This document shows positions 1 through 5,721 of a DNA stretch of 6,692 nt, piece by piece. The DNA is from Gemmatimonadota bacterium (GTDB taxonomy: Bacteria > Gemmatimonadota > Gemmatimonadetes > Gemmatimonadales > Gemmatimonadaceae): positions 295 through 6,986 of the forward strand of contig PLMM01000254.1 of assembly GCA_003142495.1 (NCBI GenBank). Reading direction: 5' to 3'. A program made the translations under genes and the position numbers. The number at the start of each line of letters is the position of its first letter. The stretch's first letter is position 1. Below the pieces are notes generated by a model that saw only the letters and a list, made by a program, of their open reading frames with translations, searched no databases and was not told where the DNA came from.

Positions 1-9
1 CCGGGGCGG

Positions 10-15
10 TATACT
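10..15 (+). promoter_or_regulatory. Putative -10 box of topA, placed for a leaderless transcript
   Basis: TATACT matches the sigma-70-type -10 consensus at five of six positions and stands out in GC-rich surroundings. Counting from a -12 to -7 hexamer, +1 falls at about position 22, one base before the GTG start of topA, so the mRNA would have almost no leader. The -35 region lies outside the window. The AAGG at 16-19 is only three bases from the GTG, too close for a normal Shine-Dalgarno. A very similar box (GGTATCTT) lies just before hslV. Confidence 0.5.
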
Positions 16-22
16 AAGGCCC

Positions 23-2356
23 GTGAAAAAGCCCTTGATTATCGTGGAGTCGCCCACCAAAGCGCGCACGATCAAGAAGTTTCTTCCGGCCCGCTACATA
101 GTGAAGGCTTCGGTGGGCCATGTCCGCGATTTGCCCAAGAGCACGCTGGGCGTCGACGTCGAGCACGGCTTCGCGCCCAAGTACGTTCCCGTTCCCGGCA
201 AGGAGAAAACGCTCGCCGAGCTGCGCGGAGCGGCGCGCGTTGCGTCGCACGTCTACATCGCGACCGATCCTGATCGCGAGGGCGAGGCGATCGCGTGGCA
301 CGTTGCCGAAACGATCAAGCAGAAGGGCGCGCCCGCTCCCGAGCGCGTGCTCTTCCACGAGATCACGAGCGACGCGGTGCACGCGGCGATCGCGAACGCC
401 GGCGTCATCGACGAGAAGAAGGTGCACGCGCAGCAGGCGCGTCGCGTGCTCGATCGTCTCGTCGGCTACAAGGCGAGTCCGTTGCTCTGGAAAACGGTTC
501 GTAAGGGACTCTCCGCGGGCCGCGTGCAGACGGTCGCGCTGCGTTTGATCGTCGAGCGCGAGCGCGAGATCCGCGCGTTCAAGCCGGTTGAGTACTGGTC
601 GATCGAGGCGCTGCTCGAGAAGGAAGGGCAGAAGTTCATCGCGCGCCTGCATCAGGTGAACGGCAAGAAAGCCGAGCTCTCGAACGAGCGCGACACGATG
701 GACATCGTGAACGCGGTGAAGTCGCGCGACGCGTTTCAGGTCACCGACCTTCGCCGCCGCGAGCGCCGGAAGAATCCGCAGGCGCCGTTCACCACGAGTA
801 CGCTGCAGCAGGAAGGCGCGAAGAAGCTGAGCTTCGGCAGTAAGAAAACGATGCGCGTCGCGCAGGGGCTGTACGAAGGAGTCGAGCTCGGTGCCGAGGG
901 CGCGGTGGGACTCATCACGTACATGCGTACGGACTCCACGCGCATCTCCGAGCTCGCCGCGCAGCAGGCGCGCGACTATCTGACGTCGCTCTTCGGCGCG
1001 CAGTTCCTCGCCAAGGGCGCGCAGCTCTACGGCAAGTCGGGGCAGGCGAACACGCAGGACGCGCACGAAGCGGTGCGTCCCACGGATCCAACGCGCCGTC
1101 CCGAGCACGTCAAGAAATTCCTGACGCCCGAGCAGTACAAGCTCTATGAGCTGATCTGGAAGCGCTTCATGGCGTCGCAGATGGCGCCGGCGGTCTTCGA
1201 CACGACCACGGTCGACTTCCTCATCGACGGTCACGAGGGCCGACAGGCCCTCGAGGGTAAGGTAGGGAAGGCGTCGAATTTGGAGCCGCGCGCATATCTC
1301 TTCCGCTCCACGGGCAGCATCGTGAAGTTCGAGGGCTTTCTCACGCTCTATCGTGAGGCGCACGAAGAGGGCGAAGGTCGCGCGCTCGAGGACGAGCAGG
1401 CGCTACCCGAGGTCGCGCTCAACGAGCGCATCCCCGTGAAGGAGATCGTTCCGAAGCAGCACTTCACCGAGCCGCCCGGCCGATTCAGCGAAGCGAGCCT
1501 CGTGAAGGAGCTCGAGCGGTTGGGCATAGGTAGACCTTCTACCTATGCATCGATCATCTCGGTGCTCGCCGACCGGCACTACGTGCTCCTCGAGCAGCGC
1601 CGCTTCACGCCCACGCCGCTCGGCGAGACCGTCGCCAAGATCATGGTCATGCAGTTCCCCGACATCTTCAACGTGGAGTTCACGTCCGGAATGGAAGGGG
1701 AGCTCGACAAGGTCGAAGCGGGAACCACCAGCTGGCAGGACGTCCTCGGTGAGTTCTGGGGTCCATTCGAGCTCGCGCTCGACTCGGCGAACGTCGAAGA
1801 GCTGATCGGTCACGCGCACGATCTCTCGATGCTCGCCACCGAGCGCTGCCCAACGGACGGCGGCGCGCTGATAGCGAAGGGCGGAATCTTCGGCCCGTAT
1901 CTCTCGTGCGAGAATCGCCCCGCGTGCACCTACACGCGTCCGCTCGGTCGCGACCGCAAGCCGGCCGTGATGACGGATCAGATCTGTCACGAGTGCGGAA
2001 AGTTCATGGTGATTCGCCAAGGGCGCTCGGGCGAATTCCTCGGCTGCAGCGGCTTCCCGAAGTGCCGCGGCACGCGTGCGCTGCCAACCGGCATCAAGTG
2101 CCCGAAGGACGGCGGCGACATCATCCAGCTTCGCTCGAAGCGCGGCGGCCGCGCGTTCTTCGGCTGCGCGAATCATCCGAACTGCGACTTCATCGCGTGG
2201 AACAAGCCGATTCTCGAGGAGTGTCCGGACTGTCACTTCATGGGCGCGGAGATGAAGTCGACGAAGGCGCGCGGCGATTTCCGGAAATGCATGAAGTGCG
2301 GCAATGAGTGGGAGGTCGCAGCGCCCGAGCTCGAGCCGGCGGTGGCAGTAGGGTGA
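23..2356 (+). CDS. topA: DNA topoisomerase I (type IA, omega protein)
   Basis: It relaxes negatively supercoiled DNA by cutting one strand through a 5'-phosphotyrosine, acting on the nucleoid. The 777-residue protein starts at GTG with MKKPLIIVESPTKA. The Toprim domain (about 4-125) holds Glu9 and the metal-binding DPDREGE (Asp82, Asp84, Glu86). SAGRVQTVALRLI (164-176) is the family signature. The catalytic tyrosine is Tyr300 in ITYMRTDSTR, with Arg302 beside it, and GIGRPSTYAS sits at 501-510. The C-terminus carries four zinc-ribbon-like units: C609/C629/C635 (a CPTD start lacking the second Cys), C655/C658/C675/C681 (complete), C693/C715/C721 (CPKD, again one Cys short) and C734/C737/C756/C759 (complete). 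Length is within the family range. The start fits because the beta-strand leading to Glu9 begins at residue 4 and no later start would keep Glu9. A perfect 11-bp inverted repeat lies over codons 501-509. trmFO follows after 16 bases, probably in the same transcript. Confidence 0.98.
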   Translation: MKKPLIIVESPTKARTIKKFLPARYIVKASVGHVRDLPKSTLGVDVEHGFAPKYVPVPGKEKTLAELRGAARVASHVYIATDPDREGEAIAWHVAETIKQKGAPAPERVLFHEITSDAVHAAIANAGVIDEKKVHAQQARRVLDRLVGYKASPLLWKTVRKGLSAGRVQTVALRLIVEREREIRAFKPVEYWSIEALLEKEGQKFIARLHQVNGKKAELSNERDTMDIVNAVKSRDAFQVTDLRRRERRKNPQAPFTTSTLQQEGAKKLSFGSKKTMRVAQGLYEGVELGAEGAVGLITYMRTDSTRISELAAQQARDYLTSLFGAQFLAKGAQLYGKSGQANTQDAHEAVRPTDPTRRPEHVKKFLTPEQYKLYELIWKRFMASQMAPAVFDTTTVDFLIDGHEGRQALEGKVGKASNLEPRAYLFRSTGSIVKFEGFLTLYREAHEEGEGRALEDEQALPEVALNERIPVKEIVPKQHFTEPPGRFSEASLVKELERLGIGRPSTYASIISVLADRHYVLLEQRRFTPTPLGETVAKIMVMQFPDIFNVEFTSGMEGELDKVEAGTTSWQDVLGEFWGPFELALDSANVEELIGHAHDLSMLATERCPTDGGALIAKGGIFGPYLSCENRPACTYTRPLGRDRKPAVMTDQICHECGKFMVIRQGRSGEFLGCSGFPKCRGTRALPTGIKCPKDGGDIIQLRSKRGGRAFFGCANHPNCDFIAWNKPILEECPDCHFMGAEMKSTKARGDFRKCMKCGNEWEVAAPELEPAVAVG
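1234..1253. repeat. 8-bp perfect inverted repeat inside topA
   Basis: CGAGGGCC, a GACA loop, then GGCCCTCG form a perfect 8-bp stem within codons for HEGRQALEG of topA. There is no T-tract after it, so it does not look like an intrinsic terminator. In GC-rich DNA a stem of this size is not rare by chance. Confidence 0.4.
1524..1548. repeat. 11-bp perfect inverted repeat (3-base loop) inside topA
   Basis: GCATAGGTAGA, loop CCT, TCTACCTATGC: the two arms are exact reverse complements. The element lies over the codons for the conserved motif GIGRPSTYA (residues 501-509 of TopA). The codons used (ATA, GGT, AGA, CCT, TCT, TAT, GCA) are richer in A/T than the surrounding gene. By eye, this AGA is the only AGA arginine codon in topA. 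It could act as an mRNA hairpin or as a binding site for a dimeric protein. The sequence proves the symmetry but not the function. Confidence 0.75.
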
Positions 2357-2372
2357 GCAGAGCGCGCGCATC

Positions 2373-3719
2373 ATGACGCGCGTCTCAGTCATCGGAGGTG
2401 GCCTCGCCGGCTCCGAAGCCGCGTGGCAGCTGGCCGAGCGTGGGCACGATGTCGTGGTGCACGAGATGCGGCCGGTCGTGCGCACCGCCGCACACCAGAC
2501 CGAAACGCTCGCGGAGCTCGTCTGCAGCAACACCTTCAAGAGCACCGACACGTCCAACGCACACGGCCTGCTCAAGGCCGAGATGCGTCAGCTCGGGTCG
2601 CTGATTTTATTGGCGGCGGACGAGGCACGCGTGCCCGGCGGCACCGCGCTCGCAGTCGATCGCGTGGTGTTCGCGGGCGCGGTGCAGTCGAGGCTCGAGG
2701 CGCATCCGCGCATCACCATCGAGCGCGGCGAGATCTCGACCATTCCCTCGCCCGCGGTGATCGCGACGGGGCCGCTCACATCCGATGCGCTCGCGGCCGC
2801 GTTGCGCGCGCGCCTGGGCGTCGAGGCGCTGTCGTTCTACGATGCGATCGCGCCGGTGATCGCCTACGACTCCATCGACCACGGTGTCGTCTTCAAGGCG
2901 TCGCGCTACGGAAAGGGCGAGACCGAGGCCGAGCGCGAAGAGGGCGCGTATCTCAACTGTCCGCTGTCGCGCGAGCAGTATGAGTCGTTCATCGATGCGC
3001 TCGTGGCGGGGGACAAGTATCAGGGGCACGACTTCGATCAGGCGCCGTACTTCGAGGGCTGTCTCCCAGTCGAGGAGATGGCCGAGCGCGGGCGCGAGAC
3101 GCTGCGCTTCGGTCCGCTCAAGCCGGTTGGGCTGCGCGATCCGCGCACGGGGCGCGACGCGTACGCGGTGGTGCAGCTGCGCCAGGAGGATCGCGCTGGG
3201 CGCATGTGGAATCTCGTCGGCTTTCAGACGCGCCTTCGCATCGGCGATCAGGAGAAGGTCTTCCGCACGATTCCAGGGCTCGCGAACGCGGAGTTTCTGC
3301 GCCACGGAAGCATCCATCGCAACTCGTACGTGAACTCGCCGGCCGCGCTGACGCCGGCGCTCACGCTGCGCGATGACGACCAAGTCTTTCTCGCGGGGCA
3401 GATCACCGGCGTCGAGGGCTACACCGAGTCGAGCGCAACGGGACTTCTTGCGGGGATCAATCTTTCGCGGGTGCTCGGCGGCGCGGAGGCGGTGGTGCCG
3501 CCGGGCACCACCATGCTCGGCGCGCTGTATCGCTATCTGCGCGAGGCGAGCCCTAAACACTTTCAACCGATGAACGCGAACTTCGGTTTGCTGGACGATC
3601 TCGCGAAGCCGGAGCGCGACAAGCGCAAGAAGCGCGAGCTTTTCGCTGCGCGCGCACTGGCGGATATCGAGAGCTGGCAGCGCGAGCACGGGCTCGCCCC
3701 ACTCGCGGCGGTCATTTGA
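2373..3719 (+). CDS. trmFO: Methylenetetrahydrofolate--tRNA-(uracil-5-)-methyltransferase
   Basis: This cytoplasmic flavoenzyme makes 5-methyluridine at position 54 in the tRNA T-loop, taking the carbon from 5,10-methylenetetrahydrofolate through FAD. The 448-residue product opens with the dinucleotide-binding motif GGGLAGSEAA (8-17), followed by the ribose-binding acid Glu31 in VVVHEMRP. Cys51 in ELVCSNTFKS and Cys230 in YFEGCLPVEEMA match the two functional cysteines known from the Bacillus enzyme. The C-terminal FAD-contacting block AGQITGVEGYTESSATG lies near 341-357. These features separate it from its relative GidA/MnmG, which is much longer. The ATG fits the glycine-rich motif position, and no Shine-Dalgarno is visible. 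It starts 16 bases after topA, and its TGA overlaps the xerC start. A 9-bp inverted repeat lies at 3491-3512. TrmFO replaces the SAM-dependent TrmA in lineages that have it. Confidence 0.97.
   Translation: MTRVSVIGGGLAGSEAAWQLAERGHDVVVHEMRPVVRTAAHQTETLAELVCSNTFKSTDTSNAHGLLKAEMRQLGSLILLAADEARVPGGTALAVDRVVFAGAVQSRLEAHPRITIERGEISTIPSPAVIATGPLTSDALAAALRARLGVEALSFYDAIAPVIAYDSIDHGVVFKASRYGKGETEAEREEGAYLNCPLSREQYESFIDALVAGDKYQGHDFDQAPYFEGCLPVEEMAERGRETLRFGPLKPVGLRDPRTGRDAYAVVQLRQEDRAGRMWNLVGFQTRLRIGDQEKVFRTIPGLANAEFLRHGSIHRNSYVNSPAALTPALTLRDDDQVFLAGQITGVEGYTESSATGLLAGINLSRVLGGAEAVVPPGTTMLGALYRYLREASPKHFQPMNANFGLLDDLAKPERDKRKKRELFAARALADIESWQREHGLAPLAAVI
3491..3512. repeat. 9-bp perfect inverted repeat inside trmFO
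   Basis: GGTGGTGCC, loop GCCG, GGCACCACC form a perfect 9-bp stem over the codons for VVPPGTT near the C-terminal part of TrmFO. There is no following T-tract, and codon use here (GTG, CCG, ACC) is normal for the gene. It may simply follow from GC-rich coding sequence. Confidence 0.5.
3716..3719 (+). promoter_or_regulatory. TTGA stop/start overlap coupling trmFO to xerC
   Basis: The four bases TTGA hold both the TTG start of xerC and the TGA stop of trmFO. This is the TTG form of the usual ATGA overlap. It suggests xerC is translated by ribosomes that have just ended on trmFO, which would also explain the weak start codon and the lack of a Shine-Dalgarno. Confidence 0.7.
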
Positions 3720-4639
3720 GCGACAACACCGACGTAGACGACTTCCTTCTCCACCTCGAGAAGGAGCAGAACGACTCGCCAAACACGCTCATCGCTTACC
3801 GAAGAGACCTCGATGCCTTCGTCGAATTCCTCGGCACCTACTATGGTACTGAGGCGTGGACGTGGGGCGGCGTGGATCGCCTCGCCATTCGCGGATTCAT
3901 GGGTCATCTCACGCGACGCGGACTCGGCAAGCGCACCATTGGCCGCACGCTCTCGGCCGTGCGCTCGTTCTACAAATTTCTCCATCGCAACGAGCTCGTC
4001 GAGGCGAACCCCGCGCGATCGATGCAATCGCCCAAGCGCGACAAATATCTCCCCGCGTATCTCGACCGCGCGCAGATCGATCTGCTCTTTCAGATGGCCG
4101 AGGCGCGGGCGTGGGAGGGAAAGTTTACGGACGTGCGGAATCTCGCGATCCTCGAGCTCTTCTACTCCACGGGGCTGCGCCTCTCCGAGCTCGCCGGCAT
4201 CAATCGCGACATGCTCGACCTCGTTTCGCAGCAGCTCAAGGTGCGCGGGAAAGGACGAAAAGAGAGAATCGTACCGGTCGGCGACCACGCGCAGCTCGCG
4301 CTCCGCAATTACGAAGCGAAGCGGGACGAGCTCTCGCGCACGCTCGGCGGCAAGGCCGATCGCACGGCGTTCTTTCTTTCGCGCACGGGCACGCGAATCG
4401 GGGTGCGCGCGGTGCAGCTCGTCGTCGGCAAGTTTCTGCACGAGATCGATGAGGACGCTGGGCTCTCGGTGCACTCGCTCCGCCATACCTTCGCAACGCA
4501 CCTCCTCGACGCCGGCGCCGACCTCCGCGCCGTCCAGGAGCTGCTCGGCCACGCTTCGATCGCGACCACCCAGATCTACACGCATACGAGCGTCGAGCGC
4601 CTCAAACAGGTCTACGCGAAGTCGCACCCGCGGGCCTGA
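3716..4639 (+). CDS. xerC: Tyrosine site-specific recombinase XerC
   Basis: XerC works with XerD at dif to resolve chromosome dimers before division. The 307-residue protein has the N-terminal SAM-like core-binding domain (about 6-92: FLLHLEKEQNDSPNTLIAYRRDL, then LSAVRSFYKFLHR) and the C-terminal catalytic domain (about 112-300). All catalytic residues are present: Arg155 in STGLRLSELAG, Lys179 in VRGKGRKER, His253 and Arg256 in HSLRHTFATHLL, His279 in LLGHASIATTQ, and the nucleophile Tyr288 in IYTH. The TTG start leaves a normal N-terminus for the family and overlaps the trmFO stop. No in-frame ATG follows before the conserved helix. The neighbourhood topA-trmFO-xerC-hslVU favours XerC over XerD or a mobile integrase, and no att sites or phage genes are nearby. 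The XerC/XerD choice rests mainly on context. Confidence 0.93.
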   Translation: MSDNTDVDDFLLHLEKEQNDSPNTLIAYRRDLDAFVEFLGTYYGTEAWTWGGVDRLAIRGFMGHLTRRGLGKRTIGRTLSAVRSFYKFLHRNELVEANPARSMQSPKRDKYLPAYLDRAQIDLLFQMAEARAWEGKFTDVRNLAILELFYSTGLRLSELAGINRDMLDLVSQQLKVRGKGRKERIVPVGDHAQLALRNYEAKRDELSRTLGGKADRTAFFLSRTGTRIGVRAVQLVVGKFLHEIDEDAGLSVHSLRHTFATHLLDAGADLRAVQELLGHASIATTQIYTHTSVERLKQVYAKSHPRA

Positions 4640-4692
4640 TCGCGCGGTAGCCCCGTTCGTGTACGGAACCGCTCTTGCATTGCTCTCGAGGG

Positions 4693-5067
4693 ATGCGAGC
4701 TGAAACCATCCCCCTCGTCCTCGGCCTCCTGCTCTTCCTCATGGGCGCCGCCATGATCGCCGACGCCATCGTCGCCGATGACCCCGCGCACGATTCGGAG
4801 CGCCGCCGCCGGGAGCGCCCGGAGCGGAGCAGAATCGGCCAGATCGTCTTCGGCGCGGGGATGCTCTGCGTCGCGGCGGTGCTCATTGGCCGGGACCAGT
4901 GGCGCTTCACGACGCTCGCGATTGCGGTGGCGGTCGTGCTCGTGGTGGTGGGCGTCGGGCTCAACCTGCGCTACATCCGCGGCTCGCTTCTGGGCCCCGT
5001 GCTCGGCCGCCGCGAGAAGCGCCGCGAGACCGACACGGTGGCGGAAAAAAAGGCGCCCCGCCCCTAG
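4693..5067 (+). CDS. Small three-helix membrane protein, function unknown
   Basis: I do not recognise a named family. The 124-residue product has three hydrophobic segments: about 5-27, 48-66 and 73-92. A highly charged loop (29-47, including RRRR and several Asp/Glu) joins the first two, and the tail is basic (RREKRRETD, 106-114). The positive-inside rule places the loop and the C-terminus in the cytoplasm and the N-terminus outside. No catalytic motif, lipobox or cysteine pair is seen. ATG at 4693 is preferred over in-frame TTG at 4675 because the first helix starts five residues later. The GAGGG before it touches the ATG and is badly spaced for a ribosome site. It sits in the same direction as its neighbours, 53 bases after xerC and 45 bases before hslV. 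GC-biased third codon positions support a real gene. The run A AAA AAG near its end is a possible frameshift site. Confidence 0.72.
   Translation: MRAETIPLVLGLLLFLMGAAMIADAIVADDPAHDSERRRRERPERSRIGQIVFGAGMLCVAAVLIGRDQWRFTTLAIAVAVVLVVVGVGLNLRYIRGSLLGPVLGRREKRRETDTVAEKKAPRP
5045..5051 (+). promoter_or_regulatory. A AAA AAG heptamer, possible -1 slippage site
   Basis: Seven A's are followed by G at the end of the membrane-protein gene, read as GAA AAA AAG. In-frame codon boundaries thus match the X XXY YYZ slippery pattern known from dnaX and several insertion sequences. The zero-frame TAG stop is at 5065-5067. The -1 frame stays open to about 5168, past the hslV start. A GC-rich stretch follows, but no strong downstream hairpin is evident, so use of the site is uncertain. 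Confidence 0.25.
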
Positions 5068-5080
5068 CCGGCAGTAGCGT

Positions 5081-5106
5081 TTGCCCCTTGGCGCCCGTGG
5101 TATCTT
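5081..5106 (+). promoter_or_regulatory. Putative hslV promoter with extended -10, leaderless geometry
   Basis: TATCTT at 5101-5106 is preceded by TGG, giving an extended -10 (TGnTATnnT). A -7 position at 5106 puts +1 exactly on the A of the hslV ATG at 5113. TTGCCC at 5081-5086 is a possible -35, but its 14-base spacer is short. Alternatively, TTTG at 5080-5083 and TAtcTTtc at 5101-5108 are 17 bases apart and resemble the Bacteroidetes-type TTTG/TAnnTTTG promoter. No Shine-Dalgarno lies before the ATG. Confidence 0.5.
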
Positions 5107-5112
5107 TCAGCC

Positions 5113-5658
5113 ATGGCTCACGCACTTCCAACGATATACGCCACCACCGTTCTCGGTGTGCGGCGTGACGGCAAGGTCGCGGTCGGCGGCGACGGACAGG
5201 TAAGCGTCGGCGAGACGGTGATGAAGTCGAATGCACAGAAGGTTCGTCCGCTGCGCGGCGGGAAGGTTCTTGCCGGCTTCGCTGGCGCCGCCGCAGACGC
5301 ATTCACGCTCTTCGAGAAGTTCGAGGAGAAGCTCGAGCGCTATCCCGAAAATCTCCCGCGCGCGGCGGTGGAGCTCGCGAAGGACTGGCGCAGCGATCGC
5401 GTGCTGCGCCGCCTCGAGGCGCTGCTCGTCGTCGTCGACAAGAGTCACGGGCTGATCATCTCGGGCACTGGCGACATCATCGAGCCCGATGACGGCATTC
5501 TCGCCATCGGCTCGGGCGGCTCGTACGCGCTCTCGGCCGCGCGCGCGCTGCTCGCGCACTCGAATTTGTCCGCGCGGGAAATAGTGCAGCAGTCGCTCGA
5601 GATCGCCGGTGACATCTGCATCTATACCAACAAGAACATCACCATTCTGGAGCTGTAG
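5113..5658 (+). CDS. hslV: ATP-dependent protease subunit HslV (ClpQ), proteasome-like peptidase
   Basis: HslV is the threonine peptidase of the cytoplasmic HslUV (ClpYQ) protease and assembles as two stacked hexamers capped by HslU. The 181-residue product has a 10-residue propeptide ([10 protein letters not shown]) ahead of [10 protein letters not shown]. Cleavage before Thr11 would expose the catalytic N-terminal threonine. Numbering from that threonine, Asp17 is Asp27, Lys33 is Lys43 (KSNAQKVR) and Ser124 is Ser134 (AIGSGGSYA), all conserved. [21 protein letters not shown] and [12 protein letters not shown] (85-96) are strong family blocks, and GDICIYTN near the end is typical. The ATG is chosen because it gives a short propeptide and lies just after an extended -10 box. 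hslU follows after 63 bases. The propeptide is longer than the single Met removed in E. coli HslV. Confidence 0.98.
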   Translation: MAHALPTIYATTVLGVRRDGKVAVGGDGQVSVGETVMKSNAQKVRPLRGGKVLAGFAGAAADAFTLFEKFEEKLERYPENLPRAAVELAKDWRSDRVLRRLEALLVVVDKSHGLIISGTGDIIEPDDGILAIGSGGSYALSAARALLAHSNLSAREIVQQSLEIAGDICIYTNKNITILEL

Positions 5659-5669
5659 CGTCGCTCGCG

Positions 5670-5687
5670 AATGCGGCGGTGCGCATT
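5670..5687. repeat. Small inverted repeat in the hslV-hslU gap
   Basis: AATGCG and CGCATT form a 6-bp perfect stem around a 6-base loop (GCGGTG), 12 bases after the hslV stop. No U-tract follows, so it does not look like an intrinsic terminator. It might stabilise or process the hslVU mRNA, or be chance. The rest of this 63-base gap shows no promoter-like box or Shine-Dalgarno for hslU. Confidence 0.3.
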
Positions 5688-5721
5688 GCGCCCGCGTCGC
5701 ACTCGCACGGCGCATTTGATC

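Noticed and set aside
14..1363. Long open frame (449 codons) antisense to topA, and similar antisense frames at 1403-2575, 2607-3782 and 3563-4627
   Set aside because: Their translations are Arg/Leu/Ala/His-rich with no domain-like motifs, as expected from the reverse strand of GC-rich genes with strong third-position bias. They overlap well-conserved genes fully.
1945..1956. 12-base perfect palindrome CGGTCGCGACCG in topA
   Set aside because: A 6-bp half-site palindrome is expected more than once in a window of this size, and its codons are normal for the gene.
3716..4639. Tyrosine recombinase as a sign of a phage, integron or genomic island
   Set aside because: Its sequence and its place between trmFO and the hslVU region fit housekeeping XerC, and no att repeats, tRNA or cargo genes are seen.
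4675..4692. Upstream TTG start for the membrane protein (six extra residues)
   Set aside because: The extra residues HCSRG add nothing recognisable, TTG is weaker than the ATG at 4693, and the first helix begins naturally after the ATG.
4640..4692. Possible hairpin terminator after xerC (short GTTC/GAAC and CCGT/ACGG pairings)
   Set aside because: The pairings are only four bases, compete with each other and lack a T-tract.
5052..5095. Two GGCGCC copies flanking the membrane gene stop as a hairpin terminator
   Set aside because: The stem is six bases with a loop of over 30 bases and no T-tract; GGCGCC is self-palindromic and common in such DNA.
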